Positions 9,175 to 18,148 of a stretch of DNA of 64,000 bases are shown here, piece by piece. The notes beneath the pieces were generated by a model that was not told the origin of the DNA, did not search any database, and saw nothing but the letters and a program-made list of their open reading frames with translations. Numbering within the stretch: the stretch's first letter is position 1; each line of letters begins with the position of its first letter. Where the stretch lies: contig JAIBAN010000037.1 in NCBI GenBank assembly GCA_019695185.1, positions 1 to 64,000 on the forward strand. The letters are read 5' to 3'. The translations under genes and the position numbers were made by a program. This DNA comes from Blastocatellia bacterium. Its GTDB lineage: Bacteria; Acidobacteriota; Blastocatellia; Chloracidobacteriales; Chloracidobacteriaceae.

Positions 9175-9534
9175 CACTTTTAACCTCAATTCATGTGCAG
9201 AAAAAATGCACCGACAAAGGGGGTGCTTTGGGGGCTGGCTCCATTTCAAATGCGCCGTTTCAACTTCATTGGAAATGAAAACAGAAATGACGAATCACAC
9301 GGTCAGTTCATTACGGGTTTGGGTTGTGGGCCGGGAGCGCGTGAAAACGGACCATACTGTAACACGTTTTTTTGAAAATTTCGCCCCTGCCTGCCATTTT
9401 CCAACATCTTTGGTCCGGCTGGATTGTTTTATTCCGAGCGCAGAAAGTACGCCGCCAGTTAAACTGGCGGCTGTACAACCTCTCAGTTGAGCCCCGTCTT
9501 TTGCAACGAACAGGGTAAGTAATACCAGCGGTCT
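9175..9534. other. Intergenic region with one palindrome
   Basis: About 360 bases between two minus-strand genes. I see no gene. A palindrome at 9447-9476 (CCGCCAGTT pairing with AACTGGCGG, flanked by GTAC on both sides) lies about 60 bases after the stop of the gene at 9535 and could end its transcript, though it has no T-run on the minus strand. Similar palindromes recur elsewhere in the window. Confidence 0.5.
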
Positions 9535-12500
9535 TTAGAGAGCAATGGTCAGGGTGATGGTCGGAGCATTGATTTGGCTCACACCGTTTGCCGTTCCCCG
9601 AATTGTAATGACATAGACCCCGATGGGAGCCCCACTTCCCACCACCAGATTCATACCCACCGAGCCTCCGGTGGCCGGGTTTGGGTTAAAGACGGCGGTC
9701 ACGCCGGAGGGTAACCCTTCAGCGGCAAATTGGACGGCTGCCGTGGTCCCGGTTCGTTGCAACGTAATATTAAAGGATTTGGTTTCGCCGAGCCGCATGG
9801 TTTGAACCGTAGGGGATACCGCAATGACAACGCTCGAGCTGGGGGTGGATGCCGTTATAACCAATGTGACAGTCGTTGGGGTCACGGTGGCGTTAGTGGC
9901 TTGGCCGTTGATGGTCAGCGTATAGGTGCCAACCGGAGTTGAGGACCCGGTGGTCACCGTCATCGTTGCAGAAGTTCCCGTTGGTGTATCCGGGTTAAAT
10001 GTGGCATTGGCTCCGTTTGGCAGCCCTGAAGCCGACAATCTCACCCCGCTGGTGGTATTGGTCCGGTTGATTGAAACCTGAAACGTGGTTGACTGGCCGA
10101 CCTGAATGCTTTGGGACAAAGGAGATGCCGAAAGGGTGATGGTACCTGTGGTAATGGCTGTTACCACCAGGGTGACCGTAATAGGGGAAATGGAAATCCC
10201 GGTGGCTTGGCCGGCAAGTGTCAGGGTATAGGTGCCAGCCGGAGTTGAGGAACTGGTCGTCAGGGTCAGGGTTGAGGAGGTTCCCGTTGTCGAATTTGGA
10301 CTAAAAGCGGCATTCGCCCCGCTGGGCAGACTGGTAGCCCCCAACTGGACCGGTCCGGTGAAATTGGACCGGGTGAGGGAAATCTGATAGGTGGCGGAAC
10401 TGCCTGCCGTAACCGTTTGCGTCGGTGGGGTGGCAGCCAGAATGACGGTGCCAGCGGAAGTTGCCGAAGTCACGACCAGAGTCAGGGTCATGGGACTCAC
10501 TGTGGCATTGGTCGCCAGTCCTGAAACTGTAACCGTGTACGTACCTGCCGGAGTGGAGGAACTGGTGGCTATTGTCAGGGTCGAAGAGGTCCCTGTGGTT
10601 GTGGTTGGATTAAACGTGGCACTGGCCCCGCTGGGCAGGCCACTGGTCGCTCCGAGCTGAACCTGGCCGGTGAAATTGGACCGGGTGAGGGAAATTTGAT
10701 AGGTGGTTGAACTTCCTGCCGTGACGGTTTGGGAAGTCGGGGTGGCTCCCAGGGCAACCGAACCGCTGGTTGCGCCGCCACTCACCACCAACGTAACCGG
10801 AACCGAAGCGATGGTAATGCCTGTGGCTAGTCCGCCAATGGAAAGGGTATAGGTTCCCCCTGGTGTGGCTGCTCCGGTGGTTACGGTCAACGTTGCCGTA
10901 TTGCCTTTGGTATCATCCGGGTTGAAGGTGGCAGTTGCGCCACTGGGTAAGCCTGACACCCCAAAGCGAACCGAGTCGGTAAAATTGGTCCTGGTCAACG
11001 TTACCTGATAGGTGGTGGATTGTCCGGCCTGGACCGTTTGGGAAGCAGGAGTGGCTGTAATTCGAACCGAACCTCCGGCATTGCCTGAGCCTATGACCAG
11101 ATTCACGGTGACAGGTGAAACGGTGGCCCCGGTAGCCTGCCCGCCTATCGAAATCGTATAGGTTCCGGGTGGAGCCGAAGTGGTGGACCGCAGGGTCAGC
11201 CCACTGGTATTTCCGGTGGTTGACGGAGGATTGAACTCGGCAATCACACCTGTGGGGAACCCTGTTGCGGCAAACCGAACCTCGCCGGTGAAATTGCTGC
11301 GGGTCAGCGATAACGAAAAAAGGGCATCCTGTCCGGCGTTGATGGTGGCTGCTGGCGGCGTGGCGGAAACTTTGACTGAGGCTGTTCCGCTGGGCGCGGT
11401 TACCGTCAGGTTGACTGTGACCGGTGTGACATTGGCTCCGTTGGCCTGACCATTGATGGTGATATTAGCCGACCCTGCCGCAGTGGAATTCGTGCGGACG
11501 GTCAGGGTGGCTGAGGTTCCGGTTGTCGAATCGGGGCTGATTTCAGCTTCCAATCCGGGTGGAACTCCAGCCAGGGAAAGCCGAACCTCACCGGTAAAAT
11601 CACCTCGGAACAAGGTCACCGCATAAGTGGCGGTCTGGCCGGCGGTAATGGTTTGCGCCGGCGGATTAGCCGAAAGTCGAACGGTTCCTCCCTGCGGTTG
11701 GCTCAAACTCAGGCTGCCCGTGACCGATTGCACCGATGCACCATTGGCCTGTCCCATGACGGTAAACTGAATGGTTCCGGAGGGATTGGTGGGACTGCTG
11801 GTAATGGTCAGTCTGGCACTGTCGCCCTGGACCGTTTCGGGGTCAATGAGGGCGCGCATGCCTTGGGGTAGACCGGAAACCGCAAGTCGCACATCCCCGG
11901 AGAAGTTTGACCGTTTCAAACCAATCGTATAGAGCGCCGCCTGACCGGGCAGGATATTTTGGTTCTGGGGTGTCAGGGAGAGTGCCACCACCGCCGGTTC
12001 CGGTCGAATGACATTCAGGACCGCTTCGACGGAATTGGACAGGCCCGGAGTTTGACCCGCTGAAAAATTGCCCGTGATTTTCAGCGCATACCGACCGGAA
12101 GGTGTGTTGGTGGCGGTCAGAATCTGTAAGGTGGCATCCTGTCCGGTAACCGGATTGGGGGTGAATTTGGCTTGAACGCCGGAAGGCACTCCGGCCACCT
12201 GCAAGGAAACCGGACCGTCATAACCGGTGCGGGCAATCTGAATGCCGTACATGGTCCCCTGTCCGGCGGTGACGGTTTGTTCACGGTCTTTCAGGTTGAG
12301 AGTGAAATATCCGCCCTGAATCACGGTCAGATTGGCGGAGGCCGCACCGGCCCGATGCTGCAATCTGACTTCCACGGTGCCGGGTTGTGTCAAGGGCGGA
12401 GCTTTGAAGGAAAGCCGGGTGGAACTCTCCACCCGCACTTCCTGGGCTGGCAGGGAGCCAATGCGTACCTGGGTGTCGCGCAAAAAATTGGTTCCAAGCA

Positions 12501-14097
12501 CCGTGATAATGGGGCTTTCACCCGTGCGAACCTGAGTGGGGGAAAGACTGGTGATGGTCGGAGCAGTTCCCAAACCAACCCGAATCAGTTGTTGTTTGCC
12601 TGAATCCAGCACATAGGCCGAACCGTCGCCAATCGCAATTCCAACTGCTTTGGTGAAGGTTCCGCGTTGACACAGGTCCGCCACCGAAACCGTCGAATCC
12701 GTCAGAGAGAGCACTTTGACTGAACTACCATCCGAAACATACACGTTTCCCACCGGGTCAACGGCAACTCCCGCCGGGTCTTCAAAGGTGACATCACTCC
12801 CGGTTTGGTCATCGTGGGGAATAATTTGTCGTCCGGCCAGGCCGTTGTTCCCCAAAACGCCGATGGTGGTAACCTGACCGCTGGCGACATCCACCAACCG
12901 GATGACCTTGTTGCCCCGGTCACTCACCACCAGTTGGTTGGCTACGACCGCCGGAGCCAAATCCTGCGGATTGTTAAACCGGACATCACCGCCAACGCCA
13001 TCCACTTTCCCGGCCAGTCCCAGGCTGCCCGCCAGAACCGACAGCTTGACCCCATCGTTCAGATTGGCTTTCCACACAACATGATTTTCACCATCGGTGA
13101 TAAACAGCGTCCCGTCGCCCAACTGGACTACTCCTCGCGGGCCCCAGTTGGAAATGCCCGCCTGGGCTGCCACGTCTGTTTGATGAATGATGGTTTCAAC
13201 CGTACCGGTTTTAGGATTGAAGCGGCGAATGGAGCGGTTGGCCGTATCTGCCAGAAAAACAAACTGAGTGCCAATGCCTATTCCAAATGGACCGTTAAAG
13301 CGGGATTGAGTGAGCAGGCCGTCAATGTTGCCGGGTGTTCCCGACAGTCCGGCATAATCCTGGAGCGGCTGTCCAATCGGAGCACTTTTCACCACGTGGT
13401 TGCGCAGGTCGGAAGCATAAACCCGGTTGTTGGCATCAATTTTGACATCCCCATCCCCAATAATGCCGGAGGCCGCCGCCGCCACTTCGCTCACGGTGAA
13501 GGTTTCATCCAGCGTGGCCTCGCCAGAGGTCAGCCGAACGGTGGCGGCTCCGCCGGAAACTCCGCGCAAAAGCCCGGTTGCATCAACCGTCAACCGTTCG
13601 GGATTCAGACTCCGGAAGGTAATTGGTGCTCCGGTCACTGCCTGCCCATTGCGGTCCAGTACCGTGGCCCGGAGGGTGAGGGAATCACCGGCATTCACAT
13701 TGCGGTTTTGGGGCTCGGTGATTTGGATGGTGTTGGTGCTTCCCACGGCAAAATCAACCGCAACGGAAGCCTGTCCATCCGGTGTGACCACCCGGACAGC
13801 CAGAATTTTATTGGTTGAAAACAAGGTGGCAGGCGGGTTTTTGAGAACGATTTTGGTTTGCGAGCTTTTGACCTTGGCCGTTACCTGCGTGTCGTCAAAA
13901 AAGACCTGGGAATTGGCGACCAATCCCGTTCCTTTCAGCACGATTTTGGCGGGAGCCTGTCCCACGGTTGTTTGATTGGGCGAAAGCGAAGTAATGGTGG
14001 CCGATTGAGCGGAAACCAGAGCCGACCAGACCAGCAGGCACACGAACAGGCAAACACTTTCTGAACAAAAGCGTGTAAAAACAGACACGTAGCGCAT
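9535..14097 (-). CDS. Very large secreted IPT/Big_2/NHL/Ig-repeat protein
   Basis: A 1520-residue exported protein. I start it at the ATG complementary to 14095-14097, which begins a signal peptide (MRYVSVF..., hydrophobic LFVCLLVWSALVSA, cleavage after SAQ). An upstream ATG at 14250 is in frame but would bury the signal. Domains in order: IPT/TIG (about 34-118), Big_2 (about 124-205), NHL beta-propeller (about 210-510), second IPT/TIG (about 512-590) and roughly ten Ig-like repeats of about 95 residues to the end, each with 'TVTAGxxxTYxxxLxRxNFTGxV' and 'LPSGAxAxFxPxxxTG' blocks. Several neighbouring repeats are almost identical, which points to tandem expansion. It is the longer paralogue of the protein at 1138-4899. 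A surface adhesion or matrix role is plausible; no enzyme motif is visible. Confidence 0.85.
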   Translation of the reverse strand: MRYVSVFTRFCSESVCLFVCLLVWSALVSAQSATITSLSPNQTTVGQAPAKIVLKGTGLVANSQVFFDDTQVTAKVKSSQTKIVLKNPPATLFSTNKILAVRVVTPDGQASVAVDFAVGSTNTIQITEPQNRNVNAGDSLTLRATVLDRNGQAVTGAPITFRSLNPERLTVDATGLLRGVSGGAATVRLTSGEATLDETFTVSEVAAAASGIIGDGDVKIDANNRVYASDLRNHVVKSAPIGQPLQDYAGLSGTPGNIDGLLTQSRFNGPFGIGIGTQFVFLADTANRSIRRFNPKTGTVETIIHQTDVAAQAGISNWGPRGVVQLGDGTLFITDGENHVVWKANLNDGVKLSVLAGSLGLAGKVDGVGGDVRFNNPQDLAPAVVANQLVVSDRGNKVIRLVDVASGQVTTIGVLGNNGLAGRQIIPHDDQTGSDVTFEDPAGVAVDPVGNVYVSDGSSVKVLSLTDSTVSVADLCQRGTFTKAVGIAIGDGSAYVLDSGKQQLIRVGLGTAPTITSLSPTQVRTGESPIITVLGTNFLRDTQVRIGSLPAQEVRVESSTRLSFKAPPLTQPGTVEVRLQHRAGAASANLTVIQGGYFTLNLKDREQTVTAGQGTMYGIQIARTGYDGPVSLQVAGVPSGVQAKFTPNPVTGQDATLQILTATNTPSGRYALKITGNFSAGQTPGLSNSVEAVLNVIRPEPAVVALSLTPQNQNILPGQAALYTIGLKRSNFSGDVRLAVSGLPQGMRALIDPETVQGDSARLTITSSPTNPSGTIQFTVMGQANGASVQSVTGSLSLSQPQGGTVRLSANPPAQTITAGQTATYAVTLFRGDFTGEVRLSLAGVPPGLEAEISPDSTTGTSATLTVRTNSTAAGSANITINGQANGANVTPVTVNLTVTAPSGTASVKVSATPPAATINAGQDALFSLSLTRSNFTGEVRFAATGFPTGVIAEFNPPSTTGNTSGLTLRSTTSAPPGTYTISIGGQATGATVSPVTVNLVIGSGNAGGSVRITATPASQTVQAGQSTTYQVTLTRTNFTDSVRFGVSGLPSGATATFNPDDTKGNTATLTVTTGAATPGGTYTLSIGGLATGITIASVPVTLVVSGGATSGSVALGATPTSQTVTAGSSTTYQISLTRSNFTGQVQLGATSGLPSGASATFNPTTTTGTSSTLTIATSSSTPAGTYTVTVSGLATNATVSPMTLTLVVTSATSAGTVILAATPPTQTVTAGSSATYQISLTRSNFTGPVQLGATSLPSGANAAFSPNSTTGTSSTLTLTTSSSTPAGTYTLTLAGQATGISISPITVTLVVTAITTGTITLSASPLSQSIQVGQSTTFQVSINRTNTTSGVRLSASGLPNGANATFNPDTPTGTSATMTVTTGSSTPVGTYTLTINGQATNATVTPTTVTLVITASTPSSSVVIAVSPTVQTMRLGETKSFNITLQRTGTTAAVQFAAEGLPSGVTAVFNPNPATGGSVGMNLVVGSGAPIGVYVITIRGTANGVSQINAPTITLTIAL

Positions 14098-14430
14098 AAA
14101 CCACCATTGGAATAAACTCAACTTGGGCGGGTGGACGACGTTCGACGGAAGGAGATACCACGTCTCAGGGCTGATGGTTGGGGTAAGAATCGGTTTTCTT
14201 TCAGGGTTGGGCCGCAGAAATATTGTTTGTGTCAGTCCAAACAGGCACATTGGGTGCCGTTATCTGATTGTTGTGTCTGTGCCGAACCTGACCGCATCAG
14301 CCAAAGCCGAGTTGTAGAAAATAAGGTTATTGAATTGTAGAGGTGTGACGGTCTAATGGGGCAAAAGTCCCACGAAAGCATGGGTTTGTCAAGGAAAAAG
14401 ACAGCCTGGGAAGATTTCCCGACAGCGGGC
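14098..14430. other. Intergenic region without a recognised gene
   Basis: About 330 bases upstream of the minus-strand gene starting at 14097. It must hold that gene's promoter. I see no convincing ORF, RNA gene or repeat here. Confidence 0.4.
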
Positions 14431-14467
14431 GAAAAGGAGCGTGCCGAAAACCTGCACGCTCCTTTTC
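14431..14467. terminator. Bidirectional intrinsic terminator
   Basis: A perfect 14-bp inverted repeat (GAAAAGGAGCGTGC and its complement) around a nine-base loop. The arm ends give T4 runs on both strands. It lies directly after the stop of the minus-strand cytochrome gene at 14489, so its main job is to end that operon. Confidence 0.85.
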
Positions 14468-14488
14468 GGATATCTGTTCCAGCTTGGG

Positions 14489-15733
14489 TTACAGGGAGTT
14501 GAGAAACTCGTAGAGGTCGTTCTTCTGTTTTTTGGTCAGGGCTTTGAACTTTGTAGTCACAAAGTCTGCTTCACCTCCATGTCGTTTGATGGCTTCCTCA
14601 TACGTCAGCGAGGCTCCGTCATGCATGAGTTGATTCCTTGCCCGCAGGCCCCACAATGGTGCGGTCCGCATCTTGTTGCGGGTCCCCAGACCACCGTTTT
14701 GCACAATGCCGTCCCCAGTGCCGATGTCGTGGAGCAGAAAGTCGCCGAATGGGTGAAAGACTTTGTCGCCCAATGCCGGAGGAATGGTAAACATGCCGCC
14801 GTTAATCACAAAACCGGCGGGCAGGGTCTGCATGGTGGGAACATGACAAATGGCGCATCCGATGTCATTAAAAAGCTTCTCGCCGGAAACCCCTGCCGGG
14901 GAAGCAGCCAGTTCCGCATCACGGGAAGGGGCTTTGGTGGAACGGATAAAGCGGGTAAAGGCTTCGATATCGTCGTTGTCTCCTTCATCCGGGTCTGGAA
15001 CGGGGTCATATTTATCAATGGCGCGACCATTGGAAGTGTTTTCCACGGGAAAGAGCGGGGTGGTGATGCCCATTTCATTGACATAGGCATCACCTGAAAA
15101 CGAGAGCAGGCTGGCCTGCTGGCATTTCCAACCAAAACGCCCAATCCGCTTGATGCCGGGAGCCTCTTCAATCGGAACGTAGATGGCCTCTCCCTTGATG
15201 CGGCCTCCGGATTTGTTTGGCTGTTCCTTGGCAATGGTAAGCAGGGTATTGTCATCCACTGCCTCGACAAAACCATCTCCCAAAATGCTTAAAGAAAGTC
15301 GGAACGCGCGCACCTCGTAGCCGGCAAACACCCGTTCCTGGATTTTCGGATGGACCGCCCGGCTGTGAATGAGCGAGCCGCCGGGATGTTCTTCAAATTT
15401 CGTCCCGTCAAAGTGTCCGGCCCGTAAAACCGCCACCTGGCTTCCGCCCCCGGTGACCGGGTTGCCGTGACATTCACCGCAGGAAAGACCGTTATAAACC
15501 GGCCCAATGCCATCATCAATATCTTCGACGGCAAGAAAAGATTCCCGGTCTGCGTCGAAATCAACCTGTTCCAGCATGCCGTTGGTTTTGTTGTCAAATC
15601 CGGTGGGTGCTTCGGTGGCTGAGGTTTGGGCAAAGGGGTTGGATTGAGCAATGATTGGCTGTTTGCCCTGGCTGCATACCAGGAAAGCCAATGACAGACA
15701 AAACATCAGCGAAGCAAGTTTGATTCGTCGCAT
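14489..15733 (-). CDS. Di-haem c-type cytochrome (di-haem oxidoreductase family)
   Basis: A 414-residue exported cytochrome. A Sec signal peptide (about 1-28, hydrophobic LMFCLSLAFLVC) precedes two haem c sites: CGECHG near residue 82 and CAICHV near residue 291. The C-terminal part (RTAPLWGLRARNQLMHDG..., EAIKRHGGEA, KNDLYEFLNSL) matches the di-haem oxidoreductase family formerly called DUF1111, a periplasmic relative of the MauG/cytochrome c peroxidase group. It ends the minus-strand cluster that includes a porin, an FMN-binding protein, ApbE and a membrane protein, and is followed by a strong terminator. Electron transfer in the periplasm is the safe reading; the partner and substrate are unknown. 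Confidence 0.85.
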   Translation of the reverse strand: MRRIKLASLMFCLSLAFLVCSQGKQPIIAQSNPFAQTSATEAPTGFDNKTNGMLEQVDFDADRESFLAVEDIDDGIGPVYNGLSCGECHGNPVTGGGSQVAVLRAGHFDGTKFEEHPGGSLIHSRAVHPKIQERVFAGYEVRAFRLSLSILGDGFVEAVDDNTLLTIAKEQPNKSGGRIKGEAIYVPIEEAPGIKRIGRFGWKCQQASLLSFSGDAYVNEMGITTPLFPVENTSNGRAIDKYDPVPDPDEGDNDDIEAFTRFIRSTKAPSRDAELAASPAGVSGEKLFNDIGCAICHVPTMQTLPAGFVINGGMFTIPPALGDKVFHPFGDFLLHDIGTGDGIVQNGGLGTRNKMRTAPLWGLRARNQLMHDGASLTYEEAIKRHGGEADFVTTKFKALTKKQKNDLYEFLNSL

Positions 15734-15823
15734 ACAGGAGGTTCCTTGCCAACAGTTGAAAGGGTTTTTTGTGGTGTTTGGGGAAACCGAGCATGTGGTT
15801 ACAAAAACTTCAGCACGAAATTT

Positions 15824-16429
15824 CTAGGTTGTCGTCGCCTCAATAGCGTCCCCCGCTTTTTTTGCAGGTGATTTGAGCGGCAGTGTAGCCTTTTGGCCGG
15901 GTCGCCACATGTCCCAAATTGGGATAACGACCATGATCAGTGAAGTCGCGCCAATCGCCACGGCTCCGACGTAGAGCAAAAACCCCATTTTGACCGAAAC
16001 GTAGCGCACCAGCCAGGGGGTGGCAATAAACAGCAGCACACCGCCAAAGGCCGTAACATAGGTGGTGAGCTTGAGCCATTCCCGGACGCGGGTGCGCATC
16101 AGGAAATGAGCCAGCACAAACATAATCAAGGGCATTTCAAACAGATGCGGGTGCGTGATATCGAGCAGGGAACTGAAGGTGTTCATGCGGCTGACCAACA
16201 CGTCATTTTCAGACGGCAAGGCTTCGAGCGGCAATGTTTCAAGGGCTGCATCCGGTGGCGGGGCCGGTGGTTCCGGGCCGTAGCGCTGGACCACACCGTT
16301 TTTGATGCGGCCCACTTTGTCGTACACATTCAGTTCCGCCACGGAAATCGTGCCGATGATGGTGACCAAAAACAGCGTAATCAGGATTTTGGTGTTGGTA
16401 TCGCTTTTGGCTAAAGGGAATGGTGTCAT
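15824..16429 (-). CDS. Four-helix integral membrane protein of the redox cluster
   Basis: A 201-residue membrane protein. Predicted helices lie at about 13-33, 97-113, 119-142 and 147-172, with a Pro-rich exported loop between the first and second. The second helix is preceded by DITHPHLFEMP and ends in LAHFLMRT; the His residues could ligate haem b, but this is inference. Its ATG overlaps the TGA of apbE in an ATGA junction, so translation is coupled. The position between ApbE and the di-haem cytochrome suggests it passes electrons across the membrane for the neighbouring flavoprotein. No family name recognised. Confidence 0.75.
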   Translation of the reverse strand: MTPFPLAKSDTNTKILITLFLVTIIGTISVAELNVYDKVGRIKNGVVQRYGPEPPAPPPDAALETLPLEALPSENDVLVSRMNTFSSLLDITHPHLFEMPLIMFVLAHFLMRTRVREWLKLTTYVTAFGGVLLFIATPWLVRYVSVKMGFLLYVGAVAIGATSLIMVVIPIWDMWRPGQKATLPLKSPAKKAGDAIEATTT

Positions 16430-17442
16430 GGTGAGGGAAAGCCACTTTCAGGGAAAACTTCATTCGGCAGCCAGGGAAATCCTTCGCTGTACGCCAACTG
16501 CACCGCCGGCGGCTCCGGGTCGGGTACCAACAGGCAACCTTGGACCTCTGGAAAAAGGCGTTCCGCGCAGGCAAGTCCTTTTTCCAATCCATGAGCCAGG
16601 ATGAGTTTGGAGGCAACCTCTGCATCTGAGGCCCAAAAGGTGAGGGCCGTCGCGCTGCCCTGTCGGTCCAAAGGAAATCCGGTTTGGGAATCCAGCAAGT
16701 GGGAAAATCGGGTGCCGGCAATGTCAAAAGTTTTTTCCCCGGTACCGGAGGTTGAAAGCCCCATTCGTTCAAGGTGAAGTGCCCCCACCAGCAGGTCTTC
16801 TCTTTGATAATGGCGCATCCCAATCTGCCACGGATTCTGGGTGATTTGTTGCCCGCAGCCGGACAGACTGCTGGTGCCGGCATTGATAAGTCCCCTGGAA
16901 AAATCCGTCTCATCCATTTCCATTGTGGCCAAATCAACGGCTTTTCCTTTGGCAAAGCCGCCCAGGTCCAATCCCATTCCCGGATGCTCAAAAAAAACCG
17001 TTCTGTTTTGATGGTCAAGGTGAATCCGGCGAAAATCGGACAATTCCAGCGCTTTCCTTACTTCCTCCGGGCTTGGCAGGCACTGAATTGCCTGGGCTTT
17101 TTCCCACAGTCGCATCAGCGGCAACAGGCAGATGGAAAAAATCCCATTGGTCCGGTGCGTTAAGGTCAAGCCTGGTTGGATGATTTCAAACAGTTCCTCA
17201 CTGACCGAAACCGGACTGACGGCGGCGTTTTGATTCAGTCGGCTTACTTCGCTGGCAGGGTCAAACCGGTTGCAGAGCCGTTCAATTGTTTCAAAGGCAG
17301 CAAATCCATCATGGACAATCTGCCGCAAATCGGCTTCCGACTGGCGGTCATCCTCCGCCAGAATTTCGACCGTGGTTCCCATCAGGTAGCGGACTTCACG
17401 ATAGAGGTTTATCCGTTTTTGCTTTTTTGCCTTTTTGGTCAT
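16426..17442 (-). CDS. apbE: FAD:protein FMN transferase (ApbE family)
   Basis: A 338-residue flavin transferase that attaches FMN covalently to a Thr/Ser of target proteins, using FAD and Mg2+. Family landmarks are the MGTTVEI start of the fold, the LDLGGFAKGKAVD glycine motif (about 178-192), GLINAGTSSLSG (about 205-217) and the C-terminal SDAEVASKL segment. The first residues are Lys/Arg-rich and hydrophilic, with no signal peptide or lipobox, whereas many ApbE proteins are exported lipoproteins. This one is probably cytosolic. Its start follows the stop of the FMN-binding protein gene directly (TAAATG), and its end overlaps the next gene, so it sits in a tight operon with its likely substrate. 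Confidence 0.9.
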   Translation of the reverse strand: MTKKAKKQKRINLYREVRYLMGTTVEILAEDDRQSEADLRQIVHDGFAAFETIERLCNRFDPASEVSRLNQNAAVSPVSVSEELFEIIQPGLTLTHRTNGIFSICLLPLMRLWEKAQAIQCLPSPEEVRKALELSDFRRIHLDHQNRTVFFEHPGMGLDLGGFAKGKAVDLATMEMDETDFSRGLINAGTSSLSGCGQQITQNPWQIGMRHYQREDLLVGALHLERMGLSTSGTGEKTFDIAGTRFSHLLDSQTGFPLDRQGSATALTFWASDAEVASKLILAHGLEKGLACAERLFPEVQGCLLVPDPEPPAVQLAYSEGFPWLPNEVFPESGFPSP

Positions 17443-18006
17443 TTAGCTCCGATAACAGGCTTCACAGACGAGCAGGGCTTTTTTGGCTCCCCGGCAAAAG
17501 GCACGGGAGGAAAGTGTGGCACCAGTGATGCCAACAATATCGGAACCAACCAGCAGGCGGTCACGGCTCGATTTATTGCGGAACTGGTCGGTAAAGCGGG
17601 CGTCCTCAACTTCCCAGCCCCGCGTTTCCCGAAACACCATGAGCGCTACCCGACTGAGTTTGAATTCCCTGGAAATGCCGACAATAAAGGTAATGTACTG
17701 TTCCTTGCCGATTTCATTGGCAATCATGGCATAGCCGTCGGTTTGTCCGCCGGTCTCACCCCGGAAGAAGGTAAAGGAATGACTGCTCAGACGGAGTTGC
17801 AAAGCCCGTTCGACTGCCTGGGCCTGAGTCTCGCTTAAAACCTTGTCTTCGCGGTTGATTTTTTCCGACCGGGGAAAAATCAGTTTCAACGCCTGCTCAG
17901 CCGTGAGGTATTTGCGTTCCTGGGCAAAAACGGAAATACCGGACCCACCTGTCAGGACGGTTCCGGTTCCGATTGCAACCTGTTTGAGGAAAATTCGGCG
18001 GTTCAT
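17443..18006 (-). CDS. Tat-type FMN-binding domain protein
   Basis: A 187-residue flavoprotein. The start at the ATG complementary to 18004-18006 gives a twin-arginine signal (NRRIFLKQ, then a hydrophobic stretch, cleavage near FAQ). The longer open frame would translate the heptamer repeats and is rejected. The C-terminal half is an FMN_bind domain with the flavinylation motif GITGATLSS (about 160-168), where the Thr of GATL carries FMN in RnfG/NqrC relatives. The next gene encodes ApbE, the enzyme that would load it. It likely works as a periplasmic one- or two-electron carrier. The C terminus has two Cys residues (LLVCEACYRS), which could bind metal or form a disulphide. Confidence 0.88.
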   Translation of the reverse strand: MNRRIFLKQVAIGTGTVLTGGSGISVFAQERKYLTAEQALKLIFPRSEKINREDKVLSETQAQAVERALQLRLSSHSFTFFRGETGGQTDGYAMIANEIGKEQYITFIVGISREFKLSRVALMVFRETRGWEVEDARFTDQFRNKSSRDRLLVGSDIVGITGATLSSRAFCRGAKKALLVCEACYRS

Positions 18007-18148
18007 GTTCAATTGAGAATTGAGAATTGAGAATTGAGAATTGAGAATTGAGAAAGAAAATTGTTGATACCCCAAGGACCTTGGCCCAACCGCTGAAAAA
18101 TCCCCGGAGCGGATTTCCAATTCTCAATTCTCAATTCTCAATTCTCAA
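18004..18148. repeat. Inverted pair of GAGAATT heptamer repeats
   Basis: About six copies of GAGAATT (18010-18053) are faced by about four copies of the complementary heptamer (18119-18148), with about 65 bases between. They fill the gap between the porin gene and the FMN-binding gene and can fold into one long hairpin in the transcript. Confidence 0.8.

Noticed and set aside
12805-13818. A 337-codon plus-strand gene opposite the second large NHL/Ig protein
   Set aside because: It is antisense to well-defined NHL and Big_2 domains and has no recognisable fold.
14098-14250. Start of the second large secreted protein at 14250
   Set aside because: It would place about 50 residues before the signal peptide; the ATG at 14097 begins the signal directly.
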